A DNA stretch of 12,107 nucleotides from JBBQBQ01 sp038317685 (GCA_038317685.1 JBBQBQ010000095.1:1-12107), one strand, 5' to 3'. Shown: positions 1 through 7,546, counted from the stretch's first letter. The notes: generated from the letters alone by a model not told the origin. A program made the numbers and translations.

Positions 1-1
1 G

Positions 2-472
2 ACCCTCCGGGATCTGACCTTCTGCTGGATCGGAGACGGCAACAACATGGCCAACAGCTGGATCAATGCCGCCGCCATCTTCGGCTTCAAGCTGCAGATC
101 GCCACCCCTGAAGGGTATGAGCCGGACCATGCGGTGCGGGAGTACGCCGCCCGGGCCGGGGCGGAGATCGCCTACGGTCACGATCCGCTGGCCGCGGCCA
201 AGGGTGCCGATGTTCTCACCACCGACGTCTGGGCGAGCATGGGTCAGGAGGCCGAAAAGGAGGCCCGCGCCCAGGCCTTCGCCGGCTATCAGCTGAACGC
301 CGCCGCTCTCAAGGCCGCCGCCCCCGACTGCATCGTCATGCATTGCCTGCCGGCCCATCGCGGCGAGGAGATTACCAATGAGGTGATCGAAAGCAGCCAT
401 TCGGTGGTCTTCGACGAGGCCGAGAATCGCCTGCACGTGCAGAAGGCGATCCTGGCCACCTTGATGGGCTGA
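2..472 (+). CDS. argF: Ornithine carbamoyltransferase, C-terminal half (5' end outside window)
   Basis: ArgF joins carbamoyl phosphate to ornithine to give citrulline, a cytosolic step of arginine synthesis. The frame is open from the first bases of the window, so the N-terminal carbamoyl-phosphate domain with its STRT-type motif lies upstream. What remains is the ornithine-binding half: WIGDGNN at 26-46 followed by MANSW, DVWASMGQE at about 224-250, and the signature HCLPAHRG at 341-364, whose Cys is the conserved active-site residue of the family. The C-terminus (VFDEAENRLHVQKAI) is typical of bacterial anabolic OTCases. The TGA at 470-472 lies 4 bases before the next start, so the two genes are probably co-transcribed. 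The family also includes aspartate carbamoyltransferase, but HCLPAHRG and WIGDGNN point to OTCase. No internal defect is visible. Confidence 0.97.
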   Translation, partial: TLRDLTFCWIGDGNNMANSWINAAAIFGFKLQIATPEGYEPDHAVREYAARAGAEIAYGHDPLAAAKGADVLTTDVWASMGQEAEKEARAQAFAGYQLNAAALKAAAPDCIVMHCLPAHRGEEITNEVIESSHSVVFDEAENRLHVQKAILATLMG

Positions 473-476
473 ACCG

Positions 477-1118
477 TTGACTGTGACGCTTTCCTGCCCG
501 CACTGCGGTTATGCCCGCGAACTTGCCCCCGACCAGGCGCCGACGGTGCCGGTGCGGGTGACCTGCCCCCAGTGCAAGGAACAGTTCCGGTTCGAACCGC
601 AACGGTTCCCGGCGGCCGCGGCGCCGTCGCTGCAACCTGTTCCTGCCGGGCCCGAGGCGACCGATTCCCCTCCGGAAGGAGCCCGCGCCCTCCCCAAGGC
701 CGGTTTCTGGGTCCGCCTGGTGGCGGCGGCGGTCGACTCGCTGCTGGTCGTCATGCTCCAGGTCATCCTCGGGCTGGTCCTGCTGTTCACCTCCCTGGGG
801 CTGGGGGGCGATCTCGGCATCGGGGCGCTGGCGATGGGAACCTTCATTTCCTGGACCTTCGGTACGGTGCTTGCCGTCGCCTATTATGTCGGCTTCACCG
901 GCTACTGCGGGCAGACGCCGGGGAAGATGGCGGTGCGGGTCAAGGTGATTCGCGCGGACGGCGCCGAGATCGGTTTCGGTCGGGCCCTGCTCCGGGAAAC
1001 GCTCGGAAAGTTCATCTCCGGAGTGATTCTCTGCATCGGTTACCTGATGATTGCCTTCGACCAGCAGAAACAGGGGCTTCACGACAAAATTGCCGATACC
1101 TATGTCATCAAACTCTAA
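477..1118 (+). CDS. Zinc-ribbon and RDD-domain membrane protein
   Basis: A 213-residue protein of unknown function. The N-terminus has two CxxC pairs (C7/C10 and C30/C33) in the pattern CPHCGY...CPQCKEQF, resembling the MJ0042-type zinc ribbon. A Pro/Ala-rich linker (about 45-73) follows, then an RDD domain. This has a first membrane segment beginning near AGFWVRLVAAAVDSLLVV (R80 and D87 of the namesake motif), a second hydrophobic stretch, and the characteristic tail QGLHDKIADTYVI. RDD proteins are inner-membrane proteins; some have been linked to ion transport, but no function can be assigned here. The start is uncertain: TTG at 477 begins 4 bases after the argF stop, GTG at 483 is two codons further in, and neither has a strong Shine-Dalgarno sequence. 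Translational coupling to argF is likely. Being between argF and argG shows co-expression rather than a role in arginine synthesis. Confidence 0.88.
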   Translation: MTVTLSCPHCGYARELAPDQAPTVPVRVTCPQCKEQFRFEPQRFPAAAAPSLQPVPAGPEATDSPPEGARALPKAGFWVRLVAAAVDSLLVVMLQVILGLVLLFTSLGLGGDLGIGALAMGTFISWTFGTVLAVAYYVGFTGYCGQTPGKMAVRVKVIRADGAEIGFGRALLRETLGKFISGVILCIGYLMIAFDQQKQGLHDKIADTYVIKL

Positions 1119-1166
1119 AGGCCAGGTCCCTCGCCTGAACCCTTCACCATCCCAAGGAGAATCTTC

Positions 1167-2387
1167 ATGTCCCGAAAAGGCAGTGTGAAAAAGGTCGTTC
1201 TCGCCTACTCAGGCGGTCTCGATACCTCGATCATCCTCAAATGGCTGGTCGAAGAGTATCAATGCGAAGTCATTGCCTACTCCGCCGACCTCGGTCAGGG
1301 GGAGGAACTCGACTTCATCCCCGAGAAGGCCAAAAAGACCGGCGCCAGCAAGAGCTTCATCGTCGATCTCAAGGAAGAATTCACCCGCGACTTCGTCTTT
1401 CCGATGTTCCGGGCCAACGCCATTTACGAAGGGCGCTACTTCCTCGGAACCTCCATCGCCCGGCCCCTGATCGCCAAGGCGCAGATGGAGATCGCCGCCC
1501 GGGAAGGGGCCGACGCTGTTTCCCATGGTGCCACCGGCAAGGGCAATGACCAGGTGCGCTTCGAACTCGCCTACTATCAGTTCGACCCGGCGATCAAGGT
1601 CATCGCCCCCTGGCGGGAGTGGGACATGAAAAGCCGCACCGCCCTCGAAGAGTACGCCAAGAAGCACGGCATCCCGGTGCCGACCAGCAAGAAGTTCCCC
1701 TGGAGCTCCGACCGCAACCTGCTGCACATCTCCTTCGAAGGGGCGATCCTGGAGAATCCCTGGGCCGAGGCGCCGGAAGAGATGTACGCGTTGACGGTTC
1801 GCCCCGAGGACGCTCCCGACCAGCCGGAATACATCGAGGTCGAGTTCGAGAAAGGCGACGCCGTCGCCGTCAACGGGGAGCGCCTGTCGCCGGCCAACCT
1901 CCTCGCCAAACTCAATCAGTTCGGCGGCAAGCACGGCATCGGCCGTGTCGATCTGCTGGAGAACCGCTATGTCGGCATGAAGAGCCGCGGTGTCTATGAA
2001 ACCCCCGGCGGCACGATCCTCGAAGAAGCGCACCGCGCCGTGGAGTCGATCACCATGGACCGCGAGGTCATGCATCTGCGGGACGGACTGATGCCGCGCT
2101 ACGCCGACATGGTCTACAACGGTTACTGGTTCTCCCCGGAACGCCTGGCGCTGCAGGCCTTGATCGACGCCACCCAGCAGACCGTCAACGGCAAGGCCCG
2201 CATCAAGCTCTACAAGGGTCATTGCCGGACCGTCGGCCGCGACTCGGCGACGGACAGTCTCTTCAACGTCGACTTCGCCACCTTCGAGGCCGACCAGGTC
2301 TACAACCAGGCCGACGCCGAAGGCTTCATCAAACTCAACGCGTTGCGCATGCGGATTGCCGCGATTCAGCGCCAGAAGAAGAAGTAA
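1167..2387 (+). CDS. argG: Argininosuccinate synthase
   Basis: ArgG condenses citrulline and aspartate, using ATP, to argininosuccinate in the cytosol. The 406-residue length is normal for the family. The N-terminus carries the PP-loop ATP-pyrophosphatase motif AYSGGLDTS (residues 13-21), followed by IAYSADLGQGEE. Further on are the family segments YFLGTSIARPLIAK, SHGATGKGNDQVRFE, which covers the citrulline/aspartate site, and APWREWD. The ATG at 1167 has a good ribosome-binding site, AAGGAGA at 1154-1160, six bases upstream. The 48-base gap from the RDD gene contains no obvious terminator, so read-through from argF is plausible. The downstream hairpin at 2406-2442 probably reduces transcription into the next genes. 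Nothing looks truncated or frameshifted; the very basic end (RQKKK) is ordinary. Confidence 0.98.
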   Translation: MSRKGSVKKVVLAYSGGLDTSIILKWLVEEYQCEVIAYSADLGQGEELDFIPEKAKKTGASKSFIVDLKEEFTRDFVFPMFRANAIYEGRYFLGTSIARPLIAKAQMEIAAREGADAVSHGATGKGNDQVRFELAYYQFDPAIKVIAPWREWDMKSRTALEEYAKKHGIPVPTSKKFPWSSDRNLLHISFEGAILENPWAEAPEEMYALTVRPEDAPDQPEYIEVEFEKGDAVAVNGERLSPANLLAKLNQFGGKHGIGRVDLLENRYVGMKSRGVYETPGGTILEEAHRAVESITMDREVMHLRDGLMPRYADMVYNGYWFSPERLALQALIDATQQTVNGKARIKLYKGHCRTVGRDSATDSLFNVDFATFEADQVYNQADAEGFIKLNALRMRIAAIQRQKKK

Positions 2388-2405
2388 AGAAGCCAGAGAC
2401 GGAAC

Positions 2406-2442
2406 GGGGGACGTGGAAGGACCTGGCTCCTTCGCGTCCTCC
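2406..2442 (+). terminator. Strong hairpin downstream of argG (terminator or attenuator without U tract)
   Basis: An 8-bp outer stem pairs GGGGGACG (2406-2413) with CGTCCTCC (2435-2442), one pair being G-T. After a small 2x1 internal loop, a 6-bp inner stem pairs GAAGGA (2416-2421) with TCCTTC (2428-2433) around the loop CCTGGC. It begins 18 bases after the argG stop. No run of T follows, so intrinsic termination may be weak; it could equally stabilise the 3' end of the argG mRNA. Confidence 0.5.
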
Positions 2443-2629
2443 ATCCGGTTTCCAGCAGTAGCGAATGGTCCCTATTGTCTTTCTACGAGAGGATGCTGGA
2501 ACGAGGATTTTTGGCCGAGGTCAAGGAAGGCCAGCCGGAGATGCGCAGGCGCAGCAGCGCTACGTCGAGCACAGCTCCGGCGCAGTCTGACGCCGAGATC
2601 GGCCAAAAAGACGGTTCCTTCACGAAGCG

Positions 2630-3112
2630 ATGGATTTTCGCAAACAAGCCATCAAAACCTCCGTCGTCGCCTGCATCATCGACGACCGGCAGCGGGTCCT
2701 CCTCACCCGGCGCTGTATCGAGCCGTTCTGCAGCCAGTGGGTGATGCCCGGGGGGAAGATCGACCACGGGGAGGCGATCATCGCCGCCCTGCACCGCGAG
2801 GTTCAGGAGGAGGTCGGGCTGAAGATTCACGTCGAGGGGCTGATCGACGTCTTCGAACACCTCGGTGTCGGCCAGCGCAACGATCACTATGTGATTCTCT
2901 ATTATCGCTGTTCCCCCGAGTCGAACCTGGTCGTCCCCAATGGCCAGGAATGTACCGAGGCGGTCTGGGCCCCGCGGGACCGGCTTCCGGGGATGGACCT
3001 TCCGCCCGGGTGCAGGCACATTCTGGCCCAGGTCTTCCCCGGCCTCCCATGGGGTCAGACCGGTCCCCCTGCCAACGCCGAAGCGGAGCTCCCCGGGCAT
3101 CTGGAGAATTGA
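2630..3112 (+). CDS. Nudix hydrolase
   Basis: A 160-residue Nudix protein; such enzymes hydrolyse nucleoside diphosphates linked to another moiety (ADP-ribose, NADH, dinucleotides, damaged NTPs). Residues 42-64 give a perfect Nudix box, GX5EX7REVXEEXGL, with the metal-binding glutamates in REVQEE. The preceding strand, VVACIIDDRQRVLLTRR, and WVMPGGKID form the usual start of the fold. The family does not fix the substrate, and I see no subgroup signature I would rely on. The ATG at 2630 is preceded only by a weak ribosome-binding site, but it lies at the natural start of the fold. The 242-base gap from argG suggests its own promoter, although no clear one is visible. The stop is 13 bases before the next start, so the two genes form a pair. 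Neither Nudix nor nitrilase proteins are known arginine enzymes, so the pair looks like an insertion into the arg cluster. Confidence 0.93.
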   Translation: MDFRKQAIKTSVVACIIDDRQRVLLTRRCIEPFCSQWVMPGGKIDHGEAIIAALHREVQEEVGLKIHVEGLIDVFEHLGVGQRNDHYVILYYRCSPESNLVVPNGQECTEAVWAPRDRLPGMDLPPGCRHILAQVFPGLPWGQTGPPANAEAELPGHLEN

Positions 3113-3125
3113 GGGAGACTGTCAA

Positions 3126-4289
3126 TTGCTGCGCATCGTCGAAAAAGAGATCAACGTCGCCTTCCCCCAGGGGCACCACCAACACTGCCTGGTCTGTCAG
3201 CTCCCCAATCGGCTGAAGCTCGACAATTTCGCCTACAAGGTCGCAGACCCGGAGGCCAAGTGGAACCAGGTCCGATCGATCCTGGAACTGGTCGCCGTCG
3301 GCAAGAGCAACCTGAAGAAGCTGCACTTTCTCCTCTTCCCCGAATCGACCCTGCCGGCCGACCGGGTCCCCGACGCCCTGGCCCTCATCGAAGAACGCTT
3401 CCGGCCCAACACCGTCACCATCTTCGGCGTCGAACACATGCAGCTCGGAGAATACCGTCGGCTCCTCGAACATTACGCTGCCGACAACCCCGAAGTGCTG
3501 GCCTCGGTCGTTGAGGATCTGGAAGCCGGCGATGTCGAACATGTGCCGGTCAACTCCTGCATCATCGCGGTGAAGGAGAATAACGGGCGGCTGCGGGTCT
3601 TCCTGGAGGCGAAGAGCCACCCCTTCGTCGGGGAGGAGAACCTCGATGCCTGGCACGATCTTTATCGGGGGAAGGTCTTTTACCTGTTTCGCTGCCATCC
3701 GACCTGTTTCAACTTCATGGCCCTGATCTGCCTCGACTACGTCTATCGCGATCTCTACCAGTCGAATATCAGCGTCATCATCGACAAGGCCAACCAGCTC
3801 TTTTTCGAGACCCGCCAGCGTCTCGACCTGCTGGCGGTCATCGAATGCAATCCCAAACCGGAGCATCACGCCTTTCGCGATGTGGTGAACGGCTTTTACG
3901 GGGAATATCTCGCCTACACCCCCGGAGTGCGGGATGCCGCCACCATTTTTTGCAACACCGCCACAGAGACCGATTATGGGGTCCGCGACCCGGCCGCCAC
4001 CTTTGGGTATTCCTCGGTGATCCTGCACAAGAGTCACAAGCTGGAGCGGGTCTGTTCCGACGAATTCGCCACCGACGACTTCGGGGGGCTGCCGATCTGC
4101 CGGCTGCGCTTCGGCCCGGAGACCCGCCTCTTCTTCTTCAACCTTCCCCTCTTTCATGAGCTCGACCCGCGCACCACCCGGGTGCCGATGAAGATTCACA
4201 GCATCTACCAGCCGGCCGGAGAAAACGGCTGGGTGCGAATCTCCGGCGACAAACTGGTCGGTGATCCCGACCAGGGTAGGCCCGCCTGA
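3126..4289 (+). CDS. Divergent carbon-nitrogen hydrolase (nitrilase-superfamily-like) protein
   Basis: A 387-residue protein I cannot name. Three short segments, in the right order and at reasonable distances, match the nitrilase-superfamily Glu-Lys-Cys triad: LLFPEST (Glu73), FLEAKSHPF (Lys163) and ALICLDYVYRDLY (Cys202). Family members cleave C-N bonds in nitriles, amides or ureido compounds through a cysteine thioester. The region between Glu and Lys and the long C-terminal part (about 230-387, with NTATETDYG and FFNLPLF) do not resemble a standard ureidopropionase or NAD-synthetase amidase. The start chosen is TTG at 3126, preceded by GAGGGAGA at 3111-3118. An ATG at 2940 would overlap the Nudix gene by 173 bases and an ATG at codon 105 would remove Glu73. 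It is soluble, with no signal peptide or membrane segment. The preceding Nudix gene ends 13 bases away, suggesting a functional pair; argH follows 46 bases later. Confidence 0.72.
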   Translation: MLRIVEKEINVAFPQGHHQHCLVCQLPNRLKLDNFAYKVADPEAKWNQVRSILELVAVGKSNLKKLHFLLFPESTLPADRVPDALALIEERFRPNTVTIFGVEHMQLGEYRRLLEHYAADNPEVLASVVEDLEAGDVEHVPVNSCIIAVKENNGRLRVFLEAKSHPFVGEENLDAWHDLYRGKVFYLFRCHPTCFNFMALICLDYVYRDLYQSNISVIIDKANQLFFETRQRLDLLAVIECNPKPEHHAFRDVVNGFYGEYLAYTPGVRDAATIFCNTATETDYGVRDPAATFGYSSVILHKSHKLERVCSDEFATDDFGGLPICRLRFGPETRLFFFNLPLFHELDPRTTRVPMKIHSIYQPAGENGWVRISGDKLVGDPDQGRPA

Positions 4290-4335
4290 CCTTTCGGGGT
4301 CCCGGCGAAGTTTCGAACTTTCACAGGAGAACCGC

Positions 4336-5724
4336 ATGGCACAGGACAAACTTTGGGGCGGGCGCTTTTCCCAGCCGACCGATAAATTCGTCGAGGAGTT
4401 CACCGCCTCCATCGGCTTCGACCAGCGGATGTACCGCTATGACATCCAGGGCTCCATCGCCCACTGTCGGATGCTCGCCAAACAGGCGATCATCGGCGGG
4501 GAAGAGGCGGAGCAGATCATCAATGGCCTGGAGGCGATCCTTAACGATATCGAGGCCGGAAACTTCGACTTCAAGATCAGCCTCGAAGACATCCACATGA
4601 ACATCGAGGCGTGCCTCATCGAACGGATCGGACCGGTCGGCGGCAAGCTCCACACCGCCCGCTCCCGCAACGACCAGGTCGCCCTCGACGTGCGCCTCTA
4701 CCTGCGCGACGAAGTGGCGGAGATCATGGCCTACCTCGACCGGCTCCAGGAGTCGCTCCTCGGCCAGGCGGAGAAGAACCTCGGGGTCATCATGCCCGGC
4801 TACACCCACCTGCAGACCGCCCAGCCGATCCTCTTTGCCCACCACATGCTCGCCTACTACGAGATGCTGCGGCGCGACGCAGAGCGGCTGGCCGACGTCA
4901 GAAAACGCCTCAATTTTCTCCCCCTCGGGGCCGGGGCGCTGGCCGGGACCACCTTCCCCATCGACCGGGAATTCGTTGCCGAGCAGCTCGGCTTTTGCGG
5001 CGTGACCCGCAACTCCCTCGACTCGGTCTCCGACCGCGACTTCGCCGTCGAGTTCTGCGCCGCCGCGGCGCTGATCATGATGCACCTGTCGCGCCTCGCC
5101 GAGGAGCTGATCCTCTGGTCATCCGCCGACTTTGCCTTTGTCGATCTCTCCGACGCCTTCTGCACCGGAAGCTCGATCATGCCGCAGAAGAAGAACCCCG
5201 ATGTTCCGGAACTGGTGCGCGGCAAAACCGGCCGGGTCTACGGCAATCTGATCGCCCTGTTGACGCTGATGAAGTCGCTGCCGCTGGCTTACAACAAGGA
5301 CATGCAGGAAGACAAGGAGCCGCTCTTCGATTCGATCGACACCGTCAAGGGGAGCCTCAAGGTCTTCGCCGACATGATCGCGCAGATGACGGTGAAAGCC
5401 GAGAACATGCGGATCGCCGCCGCCCGCGGCTATTCCACCGCCACTGACGTCGCTGACTATGTGGTGCGCAAGGGGCTCCCATTCCGCCAGGCCCACGAGG
5501 TCGTCGGCAAGACCGTGCGCTACTGCATCGAGCACGGCAAGGACATCCCCGAACTCACCCTGGAGGAGTTCCACCAGTTCTCGGACAAGATCGAGTCCGA
5601 CATCTATGATTTCGTGACCCTGGACGCTTCCGTCAATGCCCGCAGCGCCACCGGCGGCACCGCCCGCAAGGCGGTGGAACGGGAGCTCAAGCGGGCGCGG
5701 GCGGAACGTCAGGCCCAAGCCTAA
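4336..5724 (+). CDS. argH: Argininosuccinate lyase
   Basis: ArgH splits argininosuccinate into arginine and fumarate, the last step of the pathway, as a cytosolic homotetramer of the fumarase/aspartase superfamily. The 462-residue protein starts MAQDKLWGGRF, the family's usual N-terminus. It carries HTARSRNDQVALDVRLY, GYTHLQTAQP (residues 155-164, with the conserved catalytic His158) and the superfamily signature GSSIMPQKKNP (residues 278-288, whose second serine is the catalytic one). The ATG at 4336 follows AGGAGA at 4325-4330; in-frame sequence upstream lacks any family similarity, so the longer start is rejected. The protein is complete and ordinary. It is separated from argG by the Nudix/nitrilase pair rather than following it directly. 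Confidence 0.98.
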   Translation: MAQDKLWGGRFSQPTDKFVEEFTASIGFDQRMYRYDIQGSIAHCRMLAKQAIIGGEEAEQIINGLEAILNDIEAGNFDFKISLEDIHMNIEACLIERIGPVGGKLHTARSRNDQVALDVRLYLRDEVAEIMAYLDRLQESLLGQAEKNLGVIMPGYTHLQTAQPILFAHHMLAYYEMLRRDAERLADVRKRLNFLPLGAGALAGTTFPIDREFVAEQLGFCGVTRNSLDSVSDRDFAVEFCAAAALIMMHLSRLAEELILWSSADFAFVDLSDAFCTGSSIMPQKKNPDVPELVRGKTGRVYGNLIALLTLMKSLPLAYNKDMQEDKEPLFDSIDTVKGSLKVFADMIAQMTVKAENMRIAAARGYSTATDVADYVVRKGLPFRQAHEVVGKTVRYCIEHGKDIPELTLEEFHQFSDKIESDIYDFVTLDASVNARSATGGTARKAVERELKRARAERQAQA

Positions 5725-5769
5725 GGGCGGCAGCAGCGCCACCTTTCTTCAGTGAGAGCCAGGTCCACC

Positions 5770-6531
5770 ATGACCTTTAAACGGATCGCCATCCTGCTCC
5801 TGATCAGCCTCATCTTGACTGCCTGCGGCAAGAAGGGGCCGGTGCGGCCGCTGCTGCAGGCCCTGCCGGCGGCGCCCCAGCACCTCACCGTGATGCAGCA
5901 GGGGCAGCGTTTCGCCGTCTCCTGGACCATCCCGGCCGCCAATCAGGACGGCACGCCTCTGGTCGACCTGCAGGGGTTCCAGGTCTTCAAGATGAAGTAC
6001 GACGCCACCCGCGACTGCCCCGAGTGTCGGGATACCTCGGTGCTGCTGGCGAGCGTCGATCTCGATTACCTGAACGAGGTGCGCCGCAGCGGAGAGCGGC
6101 TGACCCTGTGGGACGCCGACCTGGTGCCGGGGAATGCCTACCAGTATCGGATCGTGCCGGTCAACCGCGCCGGGCACACCGGCCTGCCGGCCGTCACCAA
6201 GCGGCCGTGCCTGGTCCCTCCGCCGGCCCCTTCCGGGTTGACCGCCAGCGGTCATGACCGGATGGTGAAGTTGACCTGGAGCGCTCTCGTCGGTCTCCCC
6301 AAAGGACTCGAGCTGAAGGGCTACAACCTGTATCGACGCGCTCCTCTGGAGCCCTTCCCGGATCTGCCGATCAACCATGAGCCGCTCGCCGCTCCCGGCT
6401 ACGAGGACTTCGGTGTCGCCAACGATATCGCCTACGGCTATGCGGTGCGCAGTGTCACCGAGATCGGCGGCGTCCGGGTCGAAAGCAGTCTCTCCGCCCC
6501 CGTCAACGTCAGCCCCCGGGCCGGCCAGTAG
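5770..6531 (+). CDS. Outer-membrane lipoprotein with LptM-like N-terminus and two probable FN3-like domains
   Basis: A 253-residue secreted lipoprotein. Residues 1-18 are a signal peptide (positive KR, then a Leu/Ile core) ending in the lipobox LTAC, with Cys19 as the lipidated residue. Gly20 at +2 predicts outer-membrane sorting. The following CGKKGPVRP resembles the start of LptM/YifL, a small lipoprotein encoded near dap genes in many Proteobacteria. Here it is extended by two beta-rich repeats: about 35-140 (APQHLTV...FAVSWTIP...GFQVFKMK) and about 148-250 (APSGLTASGHDRMVKLTW...GYNLYRR...YGYAVRSV). Both have the strand pattern of fibronectin type III domains. Domain 1 contains a CPEC pair. 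The start is ATG 5770, behind AGCCAGG; an upstream GTG at 5752 would spoil the signal peptide. The gene lies 45 bases after argH. Its function is unknown; a role in envelope protein binding is inference. Confidence 0.85.
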   Translation: MTFKRIAILLLISLILTACGKKGPVRPLLQALPAAPQHLTVMQQGQRFAVSWTIPAANQDGTPLVDLQGFQVFKMKYDATRDCPECRDTSVLLASVDLDYLNEVRRSGERLTLWDADLVPGNAYQYRIVPVNRAGHTGLPAVTKRPCLVPPPAPSGLTASGHDRMVKLTWSALVGLPKGLELKGYNLYRRAPLEPFPDLPINHEPLAAPGYEDFGVANDIAYGYAVRSVTEIGGVRVESSLSAPVNVSPRAGQ

Positions 6532-6534
6532 CTT

Positions 6535-6563
6535 TTGACAATCCCCGGCGGGTGTGCTACGAA
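6535..6563 (+). promoter_or_regulatory. Candidate sigma-70 promoter for the dap genes
   Basis: A perfect -35 box TTGACA (6535-6540) stands 17 bases from a weak -10 box TACGAA (6558-6563), which is preceded by TG at the extended -10 position. It starts 3 bases after the lipoprotein stop and 91 bases before dapA, consistent with independent expression of the dap block. The -10 matches only 3 of 6 consensus positions. No riboswitch fold was recognised in the leader. Confidence 0.5.
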
Positions 6564-6653
6564 TACACCCTCATTTTTCACGATTCAAAGGGCCTTTTCC
6601 GCCGTTTCGGCGTCACCACCGGCCATCGTCTTTTTCTCTGGAGGAGGAAAGTC

Positions 6654-7529
6654 ATGTTCAAGGGATCCATGGTCGCCATCGTCACCCCTTTCGATGCCGA
6701 GGGGCACTTCGACGAAGGGCAGTACCGCCAGCTCATTGAGTTCCAGATCGAAAACGGCACCGACGCCATCATCCCCTGCGGGACGACCGGCGAGTCGGCG
6801 ACCCTCGACTACGAGGAGCACGACCGGGTCATCCAGGTCTGTATTGAGCAGGTTAAAAAGCGTATCCCGGTCATCGCCGGCACCGGCTCCAACGCCACTG
6901 CCGAGGCGATCGAACTCTCCCTGCACGCCAAAAAGATGGGTGCCGACGGGGTGCTGCTGGTCTCCCCCTACTACAACAAGCCCTCCCAGGAGGGTCTCTA
7001 TCAGCACTACAAGGCGATCGCCGAAGCTGTGGCCCTGCCGCAGGTCCTTTACAACGTGCCGAGCCGCACCGGCATGAACATGGAGGCGAAGACCACCATC
7101 CGCCTCGCCGAGTTCAAGAACATCGTGGCGATCAAGGAGGCCTCGGGGAACGTCACCCAGGCCGGCGAAATCCTCGCCGCCGCCGGCGACAAGATCGCCG
7201 TCATCTCCGGCGACGACTTTCTGACCCTGCCGCTGATGGCCTGCGGCGCCAAGGGGGTGATCTCGGTCACCGCCAACATCGCCCCGAAGCAGGTCAAGGC
7301 GATGGTCGCCGCAATCGAGGCCGGCCACTGGGCCGAGGCGCAGCGTCTCCACCTGCAGCTCCTCGATCTCCACCAGGCGATGTTCATCGAGAGCAACCCG
7401 GTGCCGGTCAAGGTTGCCCTGGGGTTGATGGGAAAAATCTCCGCCAAGGTCCGCCTGCCCCTGGTCGATCTGCAGCCGGGGAGCCTGGCGGCTTTGACCG
7501 CGGTCCTGAAGAAACACCAGCTGATCTGA
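6654..7529 (+). CDS. dapA: 4-hydroxy-tetrahydrodipicolinate synthase
   Basis: DapA condenses pyruvate with aspartate semialdehyde, committing carbon to diaminopimelate and lysine. The protein has 291 residues, the standard length of this (beta/alpha)8 aldolase family. All active-site positions keep the E. coli numbering: Thr44 and Thr45 in CGTTGES, Tyr107 in SPYYNKP, Tyr133 in YNVPSRTG, Arg138, and the Schiff-base Lys161 in AIKEASGN. The ATG at 6654 has an excellent ribosome-binding site, GGAGGAGG, centred about 10 bases upstream. A longer in-frame start at 6552 would translate the leader and put a non-family extension in front of MFKGSMVAIVTPF, so it is rejected. Lysine feedback inhibition, known for some DapA proteins, cannot be judged from sequence alone. 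It is followed 75 bases later by dapB across a small tandem repeat. Confidence 0.98.
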   Translation: MFKGSMVAIVTPFDAEGHFDEGQYRQLIEFQIENGTDAIIPCGTTGESATLDYEEHDRVIQVCIEQVKKRIPVIAGTGSNATAEAIELSLHAKKMGADGVLLVSPYYNKPSQEGLYQHYKAIAEAVALPQVLYNVPSRTGMNMEAKTTIRLAEFKNIVAIKEASGNVTQAGEILAAAGDKIAVISGDDFLTLPLMACGAKGVISVTANIAPKQVKAMVAAIEAGHWAEAQRLHLQLLDLHQAMFIESNPVPVKVALGLMGKISAKVRLPLVDLQPGSLAALTAVLKKHQLI

Positions 7530-7546
7530 AAATTTAAGAATCACCT

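Noticed and set aside
1209..2444. Long - strand open frame opposite argG
   Set aside because: Shadow of argG; the same effect appears opposite argH, dapA and dapL.
2475..2744. Small + frame in the argG-Nudix gap, beginning at TTG (SFYERMLERGFLAEV)
   Set aside because: No ribosome-binding site, overlaps the Nudix gene by 115 bases, and turns into Ser/Pro-rich low-complexity sequence. The slight likeness of its start to a tRNA synthetase N-terminus is too short to use.
3126..4289. Reverse-transcriptase-nitrilase type phage-defence system
   Set aside because: Such systems need a reverse transcriptase domain; none is present in this protein or its neighbours.
2778..4412. Very long open frame on the - strand opposite the Nudix and nitrilase-like genes
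   Set aside because: It mirrors the GC-rich codon bias of the + strand genes, has no family motif or ribosome-binding site, and the + strand reading carries the Nudix box and catalytic triad.
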